64,000 nt of DNA, taken from the NCBI RefSeq assembly GCF_003054705.1, contig NZ_QAYX01000017.1:1-64000 (forward strand), read 5' to 3'. The notes beneath the pieces are model-generated. The model made no database searches, was not told the origin of the DNA, and saw only the letters and a list, made by a program, of their open reading frames with translations. Shown here piece by piece: positions 53,759-63,543 of this stretch. How positions within the stretch are numbered: the stretch's first letter is position 1; the number at the start of each line of letters is the position of its first letter. The stretch comes from Opitutus sp. ER46. Its GTDB lineage: Bacteria > Verrucomicrobiota > Verrucomicrobiia > Opitutales > Opitutaceae. The translations under genes were made by a program, and so were the position numbers.

Positions 53759-54385
53759 TCAGCGCCGCTTGTGCGTGAACCGATGGACGAAGAAGTAGTA
53801 GATCGCGCCGAGCACGGCCAGGGCACCAATCAGCCAGATCGCGATGCGATGCAGTTCGCCCTGCATGAGCGCCTCATCCTGACCGGCTTTGATGCCGACC
53901 CAACAGAGCACGGAGCACCAGACGGCCGAACCGAGGATCGTGTAGATCGAGAATGTCACGTAGTTCATCCGGACAATGCCCGCCGGGATGCCGATCAGAT
54001 GGCGGACGACGGGCAGCAGGCGGGAGGCAAAGATGCCGAAGCTGCCGAACTCGGCGGCCCAGCGTTCGGCCTGCTCCACCTTGGCCGGCGAGATGAAGAT
54101 GAACTTGCCGTATCGCATCACGAGCGGGCGGCCGGCGAGGCGGGAAGCCCAATACATGGCCGTGGCCCCGATCCACGAACCGACGGTGCCGGCGATGACG
54201 ATCCCGGTCAGCGTCATGTTGCTGCCGGACCGCTGGGCGATGATGGCCGCCGGAGGGATGACCAGTTCGCTGGGGAGCGGGATGATCGAGCTCTCGATCG
54301 CCATCAGCAGCGCGACCAGCCAGTAGCCGCCGGTGTCGAGGGATTGCGCGTACCAGTCAAAGAGGGGCTTGAAGAAATCGTGCAT
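53759..54385 (-). CDS. DedA-family inner-membrane protein
   Basis: Predicted 208-residue membrane protein with four to five hydrophobic segments. FSRLLPVVRHLIGIPAGIVRMNYVTF (here beginning FASRLLPVVRH) is the DedA signature, and ESSIIPLPSELVIPPAA is the first conserved loop. Family members act in undecaprenyl-phosphate or phospholipid flipping. It lies downstream of the small basic protein gene on the same strand, separated by a terminator. Confidence 0.92.
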   Translation of the reverse strand: MHDFFKPLFDWYAQSLDTGGYWLVALLMAIESSIIPLPSELVIPPAAIIAQRSGSNMTLTGIVIAGTVGSWIGATAMYWASRLAGRPLVMRYGKFIFISPAKVEQAERWAAEFGSFGIFASRLLPVVRHLIGIPAGIVRMNYVTFSIYTILGSAVWCSVLCWVGIKAGQDEALMQGELHRIAIWLIGALAVLGAIYYFFVHRFTHKRR

Positions 54386-54406
54386 GGAAAAGGGGCGGGA
54401 GAGGAC

Positions 54407-54439
54407 GCAAAAAAAGGCAGGCAGCGAAGGCTGCCTGCC
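54407..54439 (-). terminator. Rho-independent terminator after the small basic protein gene
   Basis: Perfect 9-bp arms GGCAGGCAG (54416-54424) and CTGCCTGCC (54431-54439). On the minus strand it is followed by TTTTTTTGC. Confidence 0.92.
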
Positions 54440-54457
54440 GGAAAGGGGGAAGATTAC

Positions 54458-54613
54458 TCAGACGTCGGGCTTGGTCTTGCGGAGGCCGGACACGCGGTCG
54501 CCCGCCTTCCACTGGCCGCGCTTCTTGAGCACATCGATGCGCTCGAACCGCTTGAGGACGTTGCGTTTAATGACGAGACCGGAGACGCCTTGGAGGCTTT
54601 TGTGCTGTGACAT
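54458..54613 (-). CDS. Small basic protein of the Chlamydiae/Verrucomicrobia type
   Basis: A 51-residue protein too short for default gene finding. It starts MSQHKSLQGVSGLVIKRNVLKRFERIDVLKK and has a basic, hydrophilic tail. I recognise it as the lineage-restricted small basic protein family (TIGR04137-type, described as Chlamydiae/Verrucomicrobia) whose conserved core is KRNVLKRFER. I recall this from memory; no search was made. It has its own terminator, which supports expression. Function unknown, possibly ribosome-linked given its basic charge. Confidence 0.85.
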   Translation of the reverse strand: MSQHKSLQGVSGLVIKRNVLKRFERIDVLKKRGQWKAGDRVSGLRKTKPDV

Positions 54614-54640
54614 GACGGGAAAGGAGACGGGTGGAACGTG

Positions 54641-54961
54641 TTAAAGGGGCGGATTGGTAGAGTTGGCCTTCGCCCAAGACAAGAATTTTTCTGCCACATA
54701 TTCCGCGGTGACGACAATCCACTCGGGAGTGTCGTACGGATGGTGGGCTAGAACGTGTTGCTGGAGGCCTGAGTGCTGTTCCTCCAGGAACTTGAAGCAG
54801 AGGCGGAACTCCTGTTCTTCGCAGGTCTTGTCCTCCCACCGGTAGTGCGACGTGATCGGCCCTTCGATCTGCACGCAAACCGCCAGTTTACGGGCAATAA
54901 CGTCGCGGGCGAGGCGGTTGGCGTCGTCCAGCGAGCCGACGGTTGTCCAGGCGAGAAGCAC
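54641..54961 (-). CDS. cutA: CutA1-like divalent cation tolerance protein
   Basis: Predicted 106-residue trimeric PII-like protein. TTVGSLDDANRLARDVIARKLAVCVQIEGPITSHYRWEDK is the CutA start, and EWIVVTAEYVAEKFLSWAK the end. A GTG at 54961 gives the usual length. The ATG at 55069 would overlap the rpoZ start codon on the opposite strand, so I prefer the GTG. It is divergent from rpoZ across 106 bases. Confidence 0.87.
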   Translation of the reverse strand: MLLAWTTVGSLDDANRLARDVIARKLAVCVQIEGPITSHYRWEDKTCEEQEFRLCFKFLEEQHSGLQQHVLAHHPYDTPEWIVVTAEYVAEKFLSWAKANSTNPPL

Positions 54962-55067
54962 GGCGCCACGATCCGGGGGCGCAGGGTTGGTGCAAGCGGA
55001 ATTCAGCCTTGACGGACTTGGGGCCGACCATTCCCCTAGCCGGTTTTCACCGAGCAATTTCGAAGCC

Positions 55068-55271
55068 ATGCGCGACGACTATATCAAAGATGCCCTCAAG
55101 ACGATCAACGACCCTAACGTGTTGATCAACGTGGTTTCCCGCCGCGTTAAGCAGTTGAAACGCGGCAATCGCCCGCTGGTGGAGTCGCTCGAGAAGTTGT
55201 CGCCCGAGGATATCGCCCTCCGTGAAGTCATCGAGGGCAAGATCAGCTTCGAGTCGGGCCCGACGACCTGA
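55068..55271 (+). CDS. rpoZ: RNA polymerase omega subunit
   Basis: Predicted 67-residue subunit that stabilises the beta-prime subunit. NVLINVVSRRVKQLKRGNRPLVES and EDIALREVIEGKISFE match the omega core helices (the usual R-A-R-Q-L becomes R-V-K-Q-L). It is somewhat shorter than E. coli omega (91). The start is ATG 55068 with MRDDYIKDAL. A terminator hairpin follows, then smpB. Confidence 0.92.
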   Translation: MRDDYIKDALKTINDPNVLINVVSRRVKQLKRGNRPLVESLEKLSPEDIALREVIEGKISFESGPTT

Positions 55272-55294
55272 TCCTCGTATCTCATCCGGTTTTA

Positions 55295-55326
55295 GGGCGG
55301 CGCCGCATTGTCGGAGCCGCCTTTTT
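55295..55326 (+). terminator. Rho-independent terminator after rpoZ
   Basis: Arms GGCGGC (55296-55301) and GCCGCC (55316-55321), followed by five T. A larger loop of 14 bases makes it moderate in strength. Confidence 0.7.
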
Positions 55327-55349
55327 CATGTACAGGTCCGTCTCCCCCC

Positions 55350-55826
55350 ATGGCTGGCGCGAAGAAAGAAGCGAAACGTTACACCGAGATCCGCAATGCA
55401 AAGGCGGGGCGCGACTATTTTGTCGACCAGCGCTTCGAGGCGGGCGTCCAGCTGCGCGGCACCGAGGTGAAATCCATCCGGGCAGGCAAGGCGCAGATCA
55501 GCGATGCCTTTGCGCGCATCGAGAAAGGCGAGGCGTGGCTCTACAATGCGCACATCGAGCAGTACGCGTTCGGCAACATCTTCAACCACGACGCCAAGCG
55601 GGTGCGAAAGCTCCTCCTGCACCGGCGGGATCTCGACAAGATCCAGCTGGCACTGGCCACCGGCGGGCGGGCGCTCGTCCCGCTGCGCATGTATTTCAAG
55701 GAGGCGCTCGTGAAGGTCGAAGTGGGGCTCTGCACCGGCAAGAAGCAGTTTGACCGGCGCGACGACCTCAAGAAGCGCGTGCAGCTGCGCGAGGTGGAGC
55801 AGGCGATGAAAGCGCGCCGCCGCTGA
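55350..55826 (+). CDS. smpB: SsrA-binding protein
   Basis: Predicted 158-residue protein that delivers tmRNA to stalled ribosomes. AKRYTEIRNAKAGRDYFVDQRFEAGVQLRGTEVKSIRAGKAQISDAFARI is the beta-barrel core, and KKQFDRRDDLKKR the RNA-binding tail with the invariant KKxxDKR-like motif (here QFDRRDDLKKR). The ATG at 55350 is used; no ssrA gene is seen in the window. trmL begins 17 bases after its stop. Confidence 0.95.
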   Translation: MAGAKKEAKRYTEIRNAKAGRDYFVDQRFEAGVQLRGTEVKSIRAGKAQISDAFARIEKGEAWLYNAHIEQYAFGNIFNHDAKRVRKLLLHRRDLDKIQLALATGGRALVPLRMYFKEALVKVEVGLCTGKKQFDRRDDLKKRVQLREVEQAMKARRR

Positions 55827-55842
55827 CCGGCCTGGCTTGCTC

Positions 55843-56313
55843 ATGCTGCACGTCGTCCTGTTTCAGCCCGAGATCGCGCCGAACACCGGCAATGTGGGGC
55901 GCATGTGCGCGCTCACCCGCTCGCGGCTTCACCTCATTCATCCGCTCGGCTTCGTCATCAACGACCGCAACCTGCGGCGCGCGGGCATGGATTACTGGCG
56001 GTCGCTCGATGTGCACGAGCACGCCAACTGGCAGGCCTTTCGCGCGAGTTCGGTGGCACCCAAGCGGCTGTGGCTCTTCACGACGAAGACGCAGCGCACC
56101 TTCTGGGATGTGCGTTTCGCCGACGAGGACGGCCTTGTGTTTGGGAACGAAGGTTCGGGCGCGCCGGATTGGCTGCACGACGAATTGCACGACGGTCGGG
56201 TCACCATTCCGCACGCGAACCCCACACTGCGTTCGCTGAACCTCAGCACGGCGGCGGGCGTCGCGACCTACGAGGCGTTCCGCCAATTGTCGCATCCCCA
56301 GCCACCGGCCTGA
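55843..56313 (+). CDS. trmL: tRNA (cytidine34-2'-O)-methyltransferase
   Basis: Predicted 156-residue SPOUT enzyme. FQPEIAPNTGNVGRMCALTRSRLHLIHPLGF is the TrmL opening (E-I-x-x-N-T-G-N). VFGNEGSGAPDW and SLNLSTAAGVATYEAFRQL form the knotted SAM site. A TTG six bases earlier (55837) is an alternative start. It is convergent with the gene at 56393. Confidence 0.93.
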   Translation: MLHVVLFQPEIAPNTGNVGRMCALTRSRLHLIHPLGFVINDRNLRRAGMDYWRSLDVHEHANWQAFRASSVAPKRLWLFTTKTQRTFWDVRFADEDGLVFGNEGSGAPDWLHDELHDGRVTIPHANPTLRSLNLSTAAGVATYEAFRQLSHPQPPA

Positions 56314-56392
56314 AACGGCCGCGGGGCAACACGCGCATCGTCGCGAACGAGAGCTTCGCGCCGTGCGTCGCGTCGTTGTTTGTGCAGGCGCC

Positions 56393-56809
56393 TCAGCGCG
56401 CGGGCGCGGGCCGGGGCGGTGTGACGGTCCGGAGCGTGGGAACGTCCCACTGCGTGCGCAGCGTATGGTCAAAGCGCAGGGTCGTGGGGTCGCCGGGCCG
56501 GACAAAGGTCTGCTCGAGGAACGCCGGGGGCGGCGCATCCGGCGGCGGGGCCACCGATCCGGTCTTCTCCACCGCCTGGGCGGACGCCCGCACCGCGGGC
56601 TTGGAAACCGCATGCGTCGTCTTGCTGACGGCGTGGGTTGAGGTGGCGCTGCTCGTGCCCTTGGCCGGCGACAGCAGGTACGGGCCGGGGAGAAGGGTTG
56701 TGTCGGGGCGACTCTGGGCGGGGTTGGCGGGCAGGAGCGGGCCCGAGGTGGCGGCGCCAAGGGGCACGACAGCGGCGGCCAATAGGATCGGGAACAGGGA
56801 CGGGCGCAT
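56393..56809 (-). CDS. Exported Pro/Ala/Ser/Thr-rich hypothetical protein
   Basis: Predicted 138-residue protein. MRPSLFPILLAAAVVPLGAA is a signal peptide. The mature part is low-complexity (Ser/Thr/Ala then Pro-rich), with an imperfect repeat of THAVSK (STHAVSKTTHAVSKPAV). No cysteine or domain is recognised. It probably lies in the periplasm or cell envelope. Convergent with trmL. Confidence 0.65.
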   Translation of the reverse strand: MRPSLFPILLAAAVVPLGAATSGPLLPANPAQSRPDTTLLPGPYLLSPAKGTSSATSTHAVSKTTHAVSKPAVRASAQAVEKTGSVAPPPDAPPPAFLEQTFVRPGDPTTLRFDHTLRTQWDVPTLRTVTPPRPAPAR

Positions 56810-56962
56810 GGCGGGTAAGCCTGGGGTGAGTGGGCGCGAACCGGGCGGTGGTTCCTGGAAAATGGCCCCCGGGAGAAGCCGCGCAATCCCGGAGCTGGCG
56901 TCGGGACTGCGACCGGGAACGGCACCGCTGGGATGGGTCTAACGCTGCCGCGCCTTTCCATC

Positions 56963-58675
56963 ATGCCTCCCCGCTCCCAGCCGCGCCGACCTGCACCGCG
57001 CCGCTCCGCAACGGCGCGGGGGCGACTGGCGTCGTATCACGCCAAGCGCGATCTCGCGGCCAGCGGTGAGCCGGCGGGAGGCGAGGGCACGCCGCCGAGC
57101 CAGGCGGTGCGGCGCTTCGTGATCCAGCAACACGATGCCACGCGGCTGCACTTCGATTTCCGACTGGAAATGGACGGGGTGTTTCGCTCCTGGGCGGTGC
57201 CGAAAGGCCTGCCGGAGAAACCGGGCGACCGCGCGCTCGCCGTCGAAGTGGAGGACCATCCCCTGGAATATGGTTCGTTTGAGGGCGTGATTCCGTCGGG
57301 CAATTATGGGGCGGGCACGGTGATGCTGTGGGACCGCGGGCACTACACCGTTTCCGGCGTGCCGGCCGAGACCGCGTACCGGCAGGGGAAGATGCACCTG
57401 GCCCTCGCGGGCGAGAAGGCGGTGGGGGAGTGGACGCTGGTCCGTTTGCGCGCGCGACCGGGGGACAAGCACGCGAACTGGCTGTTGCTGAAGAACCACG
57501 CCCCGGCGCACCGCGCGCCGATACTCGGGGCCGCGCGGGAGCGCTCGGTGCTGAGCGGCCGGACGCTGGAAGAGATCGCCGAGGGCCGGGCAACGCGGCG
57601 GGCGCGCACGCGCGCTCCGGCGACGCGCGCCCAACGGGGCGAGGCGGCCGACGTGCCCCGGAAAAAGCGCGCGCGCGCCGCCTCGTCCCGGGTACTGGCT
57701 CCCGCGGCGTTCGTGCCGCCGATGAAAGCGCTGAGCGTGGATGAGATCCCGGCCGGCCGGTGGCGGCTGGAGATCAAGTTTGACGGTTTCCGCGCGCTCG
57801 CGCTGCTGAACGAAGGGCGCATCGAGCTTTGGTCGCGCAACCACAAGCCGCTGACGGCGGACTATCCCGAGGTGGTCGAGGCGCTGCGCGGTATCCAGTG
57901 TGCGAATGCCTGCATCGACGGCGAAGTCGTGGCGCTCGACGCGCAGGGGCGGAGCCGCTTCCAGCTGCTGCAGAACCGCGACGCGGGCGCGCGGCCGCCG
58001 ATTGTGTTCTACGTTTTCGATCTGCTGCATCACGACGGCCGCTCGCTGCTGCATCTGCCGCTCGAGGAGCGGCAGATGGCGCTCGAGGTGCTCGTGGGCA
58101 AAGGCGCGGCGGCCCTGCGGTTTTCGCCGGTGTTCGAGATGAAGCCGGAGCAGCTCCTCGCCGAGGTGCGACGGCAGGGACTCGAGGGCATCATCGCCAA
58201 GCAGGCGGGGTCAGCCTACGAGCCCGACCGGCGCACGGGCGCCTGGCTCAAGTGCAAGGTGCATGGCGAGCAGGAGTTCGTCATCGGCGGATTCACGCCG
58301 CCCAAGAACAGTCGGACGCACTTCGGTGCCCTGTTGGTCGGGTATTATGAGGACGGGACCCTGCGCTTCGCCGGCAAGGTCGGCAGCGGTTTCGACGCCG
58401 CGACCCTGGCCTCGTTGCACCGGGCGATGCGGAAGCGGAGGGTGCGGCGGTGCCCGTTTGCCGATCTGCCGGCCGCGCGGCACTCGCGTTTCGGCACGGG
58501 CATGACCGCTGTCGTGATGAAGCAGGTCACGTGGGTGCGGCCGGAACTCGTGGCGCAGATCCAGTTTACGGAGTGGACCGAGGACGGGTCGCTCCGCCAC
58601 CCGGTGTTTCTCGGATTGAGGCCGGACAAGGACGCCTCTGAGGTGGTGCGCGAAGCGCCGCGCCCCGGCGCCTGA
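56963..58675 (+). CDS. ligD: LigD-type ATP-dependent DNA ligase with 3'-phosphoesterase domain
   Basis: Predicted 570-residue protein. Residues about 45-200 are the 3'-phosphoesterase domain (FVIQQHDATRLHFDFRLEMDGVFRSWAVPKG, VEVEDHPLEYGSFEGVIPSGNYGAGTVMLWDRG). A basic linker follows, then the ligase domain with EIKFDGFRAL (adenylated Lys in KFDG) and GIIAKQAGSAYEPDRRTGAWLKCKV. No primase/polymerase domain is present, so it is the two-domain type. The partner Ku is not in the window. The ATG at 56963 is chosen over 56933. Likely role: end-joining repair. Confidence 0.92.
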   Translation: MPPRSQPRRPAPRRSATARGRLASYHAKRDLAASGEPAGGEGTPPSQAVRRFVIQQHDATRLHFDFRLEMDGVFRSWAVPKGLPEKPGDRALAVEVEDHPLEYGSFEGVIPSGNYGAGTVMLWDRGHYTVSGVPAETAYRQGKMHLALAGEKAVGEWTLVRLRARPGDKHANWLLLKNHAPAHRAPILGAARERSVLSGRTLEEIAEGRATRRARTRAPATRAQRGEAADVPRKKRARAASSRVLAPAAFVPPMKALSVDEIPAGRWRLEIKFDGFRALALLNEGRIELWSRNHKPLTADYPEVVEALRGIQCANACIDGEVVALDAQGRSRFQLLQNRDAGARPPIVFYVFDLLHHDGRSLLHLPLEERQMALEVLVGKGAAALRFSPVFEMKPEQLLAEVRRQGLEGIIAKQAGSAYEPDRRTGAWLKCKVHGEQEFVIGGFTPPKNSRTHFGALLVGYYEDGTLRFAGKVGSGFDAATLASLHRAMRKRRVRRCPFADLPAARHSRFGTGMTAVVMKQVTWVRPELVAQIQFTEWTEDGSLRHPVFLGLRPDKDASEVVREAPRPGA

Positions 58676-58694
58676 ACCACCCCGCTCGTCCCCC

Positions 58695-59162
58695 ATGGCT
58701 GCCGCCGAACCGCTCATCATCGTCGACCTCCAGCGCGCGTTTCCGATTCCGCCGAAACTGGTGACGGCGATCCGCCGCTATGCCGCCCGGTTTCCCTTTC
58801 GCGTGTTCACGCGCTTCGAGAATCCCGCCGGATCGCTCTTCCGTCGACGCCTCGACATGAAGGTGTGTCCGCCCGGCTCCGACGACACCGAACTCCTGAT
58901 CGAGCCGCAGCCGGGCGACGTGGTCTTTGCGAAACGCAGTTACGGGCTCAATGCGCGCCAGATTGCGCGGCTGAAGCGCCGTGGGGTGAGGCGGGCGACG
59001 GTGTGCGGCGTCGAGACGGATGCGTGCGTCCTCGGCGTGATGTTCTCGCTGTTCGACGCCGGGATCGACTGCCGGGTGAAGACCGACCTGTGCTGGAGCT
59101 CGACGGGGCTGCACGGAGTCGCCGTCAAGATTCTGAAGACCCAGTTCCCGCCGCTGAAGTAG
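58695..59162 (+). CDS. Isochorismatase-family cysteine hydrolase
   Basis: Predicted 155-residue hydrolase. The triad positions are the Asp in PLIIVDLQ, the Lys in FAKRSYG and the Cys in VCGVETDACVLG. It is short for the family (usually 180-210) because loops between the strands are trimmed. The substrate is unknown; related enzymes act on nicotinamide or isochorismate. It follows ligD by 19 bases on the same strand. Confidence 0.85.
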   Translation: MAAAEPLIIVDLQRAFPIPPKLVTAIRRYAARFPFRVFTRFENPAGSLFRRRLDMKVCPPGSDDTELLIEPQPGDVVFAKRSYGLNARQIARLKRRGVRRATVCGVETDACVLGVMFSLFDAGIDCRVKTDLCWSSTGLHGVAVKILKTQFPPLK

Positions 59163-59166
59163 CCGG

Positions 59167-62100
59167 TCAGCTGGTCGGGTGCAGCGCGCGGTAAACCGCC
59201 GTGGCGAGTTCGTCGGTCGTGAAGGGCTTGGCCAACAACTCCACTTGGCCGAGCTCGTCGAGCGCCTGCGGCGAGATTTTCGAGAAGTAGCCGGACATGA
59301 TCACGACTGGGATGTTGGGCCGGAGGCGTCGGACCGCCGCGGCCAACTCGGTGCCCTGCATGCCCGGCATGGTCTGGTCCGTCACGAGGACGGAGCAGAT
59401 GGTCGGGTTGGCCTGCAGGTGCGCGAGGCAGGCTTCCGCGGAGGCGAAGATCAGGGACTGGTAACCCTGGCTTTCGAGCACGAGCTTCGTGCAGCTTCCG
59501 ACGACCTCTTCGTCGTCGACCACACAGACGAATTCACCGCCGCCCCGGGGGGCGGTGTCGCTGTCCTCGGCCTCGGCCTTGTTGCCGGTTTCGACGACCG
59601 GGAGGTAGATGCAGAATGAGGAGCCGCGGCCGGGAACGCTTTCGACGTCGATCGCGCCGCGATGCGAACGCACGATGCCGTGGACTACGGCGAGGCCAAG
59701 GCCCGTGCCTTCGCGCGTGTTCTTCGTGGTGAAGAAGGGATCAAAGATCCGGCGCCGCGTGGATTCGTCCATGCCGTGGCCGGTGTCGCTGACGGTGAGG
59801 CAGACGTACTCGCTCGCCGCCGGGCCACCGAGGGTGAGGGCGAGCTCGGGCGTCAACACGGCCGGCTTGAGGCTGATCTTCAGCGTGCCGCCGTTCTGGC
59901 GCATGGCGTGGGCTGCGTTGGAGCCGAGATTGAGGATCACCTGATGAAGTTGCGTGGTGTCGCCCATCACGGAGCCGCAGTTCGGAGCGCAGTCGAACTC
60001 GATGCTGATGTTGGCGGGGACCGTGGCGCGGAGGAACCGGCGGGCCTCGTCAATCACCGTCACCAGGTCGAGCGGCATGTGCTCCGCGCTCCCGGAGTGG
60101 CGGCCAAACGTCAGAATCTGTTCGACCAGTTCACGGGCTCGCAGGCTGGCGTTGCGGGCTTCGGCGAGGCACTCGCGCGCCGGGTGGTCGGACGGGAGCG
60201 AGTCGGCGGCCAGCTCGTGGTAGCCGATGATGCCGGTGAGCAGATTGTTGAAATCGTGGGCGATGCCGCCCGCGAGCGTGCCAAGCGTTTCCATCTTCTG
60301 GGCCTGGAACAACTGGGCCTCGAGTTCGCGGCGCGACGATTCGCTCTCGTGACGCGCCGTGATGTCCTGCAGGGCTCCACGCACGCTGGTGGCGCGCCCC
60401 ATCGCAAAACTGGCGTGCCCCAGGATACGCACCCAGATCCGGTTGCCGCGACCGGTGTTGAGCGGCACCTCGACGTCGAAGGACGGGTGGTCGGGTTTCA
60501 CCTCATGCAGGCTTGCCTGCACGGTCGGCAGGGCCTCCGGGGGAATGAAGCTCCAGAGTCGTTCGAGCGAGGGTTCGTAGGCGTCATCGACCTCGCAGAT
60601 GCGGCGCATGCCCTCGTTCCAGACGGCGGTGCCGTCCGTGAGATTGATCTCAAAGCCGCCGATTTGGGCGATCCGGCTCACCTCCGTCGCGAGCTGCTCG
60701 GTGGTGCGCAGGCGGTCTTCCAGCACGCGACGCGCGGTCACGTCCGAGTGGGTGCCGACCATGCGCAGCGGGCGGCCGTCGGGGGCGCGGCGCACAACCT
60801 TGCCGCGGTCCAGGATCCAGCGCCACGTGCCGTCCTTCGCGCGCATCCGCAGTTCGTGACAGTAGAAGGAAGTCCGCTGGGCGAAGTGCTCCTGCAGCGC
60901 GGCCTCGTTCGGCGGGAGATCGTCCGGATGGGCGAGCCGTTTCCAGCCGTCGATCGTGTAGTCGATCTCGCCCGGCTCGTAGCCCATGATCCGCGTCCAG
61001 CGCTCGTCGTGATAGACGTGGCCGGAGGTGACGTCCCAATCCCACACGGAGTCATTGGTGCCCTCGATCGCGAGTTGCCAGCGCTGCTCGGCGAGCTCCA
61101 GCGCCTGCTCGAGCTGGGCGTTCTCGGTGATGTCGCGGCTGAGCCCGACGAGCCGGATGGCGCGGCCGTCGGCGTTGCGCTGGACATGTCCGTGCGACTC
61201 CACATGACGGACGGAGCCGTCGGGGCGGACGATGCGAAACTTGAGGTCGTAGTCGGAAGTCGTCCCCGCGATGACCTGCTGTTGCTGGGCGGTGACAGCC
61301 GGCTGGTCGTCGGGGTGCAGCGTCTTGAGCCAGGCCGCTTCGGAGCCGTCGAACTGGTCAGGGCGGAGCCCATAAATCTCAAGCTGGCGCTCATCCCAGA
61401 TGCGGCGCTGGTGGACGAGGTCATGTTCCCAGACGCCGTATTTGGAGGAGCGTAGCGCGAGTTGGAGACGCTCGTTCAATGACTGCAGCTGCTGGGTCGA
61501 TTCGCGTTCGACGGTGATGTCGCGATCGGTGCCGATGATGCGAAGGAGTCTCCCTTGCTCGTCGCGTTCGGCGACCGCACTTCGCAGCACCTGCCGGACG
61601 ATGCCGTCCGGACGCACGATGCGGTATTCCTGCTGGAGGCTGCTGCCGCCCTTCATGAGGGCGTCGATGGTCCGGGTCACGCGGTCCCGGTCATCGGCGT
61701 GGACAAACTTGAGCCAGTCCGTGACGCCGCCGACGAGTTCCTGGTCCGGCTGCCCGTAGATTTCACACATGCGGGCGTCCCAGAGGGACCGCTGGGTGCG
61801 GACATCCCATTCCCAAATCCCGAGTTCGGCGGCGCGAGCGGCCATCTTCAGCCGCTGGCTGAGGTGCTCGAGTTGGATTTTGTCCGCCCGCTCGGCGGTG
61901 ATGTCGGTCAGGTTGATCACAAAGTTGATGAGGCGTCCGGAGCGTTCATGCACCGGCTGCAGTTCGATGGCGTGCCAGGCGGTTTGTCCGGTTCGAGTGT
62001 AGTTGAGTAGGGTCTCGTGCGCCGGAACGCCATCGCGTTCTGCGGCCTGGAGGCGCTGGACGGGCGCGGGGTCGGTCTCCGGTCCGGTCAGCAGCGTTGA

Positions 62101-63159
62101 GAGCCGGCGGCCCTTGATGGCCTCGAGTTCGTGACCGGTGATGCGCGTGAAGGCGACATTTACCCAGGCGATGCCGCCGACCGCGTCAGTGATGACCACG
62201 CCGTTGGTGGTGTTCTGGGCGACGAGGGCGAGGAGAGCGTTGGATTCGGCGGAAGCACGCAGGGAGGCGTTCGCTTCGCGGAGCTCCCGGGTGCGCTGGC
62301 TGACCGTTTCCTGGAGTTCAGCAGCCTGTTGCTGCAGCCGGGCGGTGAGTTGGGCGCGCTGGCTTTCGGCCTCTTCGCGCCGTTCGCTGAGCCCGGCGGC
62401 GATCTCGGCGGAGAACAAGGTGATGATGAACCCGCTGAGCAGGGTCGTGGCGACAAACAGGAGGCCGGCCTCGGCGACCGGCAGGTGATGCGTCCCGACC
62501 ATCCAAGCGAACGCGGCGCCGAAGCAGACCGGGAGAATCACGGCCGCGAGGAACAGGCGACGGGCGAGGATGCCGGCGCCATGTGGAGCGAACATCACGT
62601 GCAAATACCGATTGTCCGGCCGGGCGAGGGCTGCGCCCAGCCCAAGGACGAGCAGGGCCGCGACGAGTGGGCCCGACAGGTTTGTGGGCGATTGGATTTG
62701 GTCGGGGCCGGCCACGATCGCGAGCAGCGTGCCGGCGGCGCCGGCCACGACCACGAGACCGAGCCAGGCTGAGGTGGGGCCGTGGCGCGCGGCGGAGCCG
62801 GGGCGGAGCAGCAGCAGGGCCAGCGCGGTCGTGACGATGAGGAGCCCATTGATGGCGCCGCCGGCGAGAAAATCGCCGGCAACGGTGACTTCAAGCAGGC
62901 CGGTGACGAGGATGCCGGCTCCCAGCAGGAGAGCCGCCGCCGCGCTCAGGAGGCGCACTCCCTGCCGGCGCGGAAACTGGCTGGCAATCAGCGCCGTCCC
63001 GCTCAGGACCACGGCGATGGCGGCACCAGGGCCGTCAAGCTCGAGTCCAAAGTGGCTTGAGGCCGGTACGGCCAGGCCGACGAGTCCCAAGAAAGTCGTG
63101 AGGAGCCCCGCGCCCAGGCAGAACCGACGTAATTTGGCTTCCAGCGGCATCGGCGCCAA
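59167..63159 (-). CDS. Multi-PAS hybrid sensor histidine kinase with receiver
   Basis: Predicted 1330-residue membrane sensor. Residues 1-260 hold seven or eight hydrophobic helices, followed by a coiled coil. Five PAS-type modules follow: one classical with [20 protein letters not shown], then [42 protein letters not shown] and [14 protein letters not shown]. The kinase core has the phospho-His in [19 protein letters not shown], then [10 protein letters not shown] and [14 protein letters not shown]-terminal receiver ([29 protein letters not shown]) ends it. It is divergent from a chemotaxis receptor gene and convergent with the isochorismatase gene. Confidence 0.93.
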   Translation of the reverse strand: MAPMPLEAKLRRFCLGAGLLTTFLGLVGLAVPASSHFGLELDGPGAAIAVVLSGTALIASQFPRRQGVRLLSAAAALLLGAGILVTGLLEVTVAGDFLAGGAINGLLIVTTALALLLLRPGSAARHGPTSAWLGLVVVAGAAGTLLAIVAGPDQIQSPTNLSGPLVAALLVLGLGAALARPDNRYLHVMFAPHGAGILARRLFLAAVILPVCFGAAFAWMVGTHHLPVAEAGLLFVATTLLSGFIITLFSAEIAAGLSERREEAESQRAQLTARLQQQAAELQETVSQRTRELREANASLRASAESNALLALVAQNTTNGVVITDAVGGIAWVNVAFTRITGHELEAIKGRRLSTLLTGPETDPAPVQRLQAAERDGVPAHETLLNYTRTGQTAWHAIELQPVHERSGRLINFVINLTDITAERADKIQLEHLSQRLKMAARAAELGIWEWDVRTQRSLWDARMCEIYGQPDQELVGGVTDWLKFVHADDRDRVTRTIDALMKGGSSLQQEYRIVRPDGIVRQVLRSAVAERDEQGRLLRIIGTDRDITVERESTQQLQSLNERLQLALRSSKYGVWEHDLVHQRRIWDERQLEIYGLRPDQFDGSEAAWLKTLHPDDQPAVTAQQQQVIAGTTSDYDLKFRIVRPDGSVRHVESHGHVQRNADGRAIRLVGLSRDITENAQLEQALELAEQRWQLAIEGTNDSVWDWDVTSGHVYHDERWTRIMGYEPGEIDYTIDGWKRLAHPDDLPPNEAALQEHFAQRTSFYCHELRMRAKDGTWRWILDRGKVVRRAPDGRPLRMVGTHSDVTARRVLEDRLRTTEQLATEVSRIAQIGGFEINLTDGTAVWNEGMRRICEVDDAYEPSLERLWSFIPPEALPTVQASLHEVKPDHPSFDVEVPLNTGRGNRIWVRILGHASFAMGRATSVRGALQDITARHESESSRRELEAQLFQAQKMETLGTLAGGIAHDFNNLLTGIIGYHELAADSLPSDHPARECLAEARNASLRARELVEQILTFGRHSGSAEHMPLDLVTVIDEARRFLRATVPANISIEFDCAPNCGSVMGDTTQLHQVILNLGSNAAHAMRQNGGTLKISLKPAVLTPELALTLGGPAASEYVCLTVSDTGHGMDESTRRRIFDPFFTTKNTREGTGLGLAVVHGIVRSHRGAIDVESVPGRGSSFCIYLPVVETGNKAEAEDSDTAPRGGGEFVCVVDDEEVVGSCTKLVLESQGYQSLIFASAEACLAHLQANPTICSVLVTDQTMPGMQGTELAAAVRRLRPNIPVVIMSGYFSKISPQALDELGQVELLAKPFTTDELATAVYRALHPTS

Positions 63160-63543
63160 CGCCTACGCAGCGACCCGGCGGAGGGCAACGGGAATGAACT
63201 ACTTTCGTTCGTGAACCGCGACTTCCGGGGGATGAATCACTTCGGGCGTGAAGAAAGGCGTACCGGTTACTGCGTACGCATACTTACGTATTTGGGCTCA
63301 AGTTCGCGTGCAGCGCGCCGATGTGCAGGCCAACGAATCGCCGTCTTCTGATGCAATTTAGTGTGCCGAACCGAAATCGGTCGACGCCCATGCCTGGGCG
63401 TCGTTCCGCCCGACGTGACGCCATTGCACCGGCAGACCGCGATGCCGCCACCCGTGGCCAAGATCCGTTCTTTGGACCGTTGCCCGCTCTTAACCTCTCT
63501 CTTCGCTCCTAGCTCCCATTGCCGCCCTGCGGCACCCGTAAAC
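63160..63543. other. Divergent promoter region between the sensor kinase and chemotaxis receptor genes
   Basis: No gene is supported. The middle (about 63240-63300) is AT-richer than its surroundings and is a likely site for the divergent promoters, but I see no clear box. Confidence 0.4.

Noticed and set aside
54962-55069. Longer CutA starting at the ATG at 55069
   Set aside because: It would overlap the rpoZ start codon and add unconserved sequence; a GTG at 54961 gives the family length.
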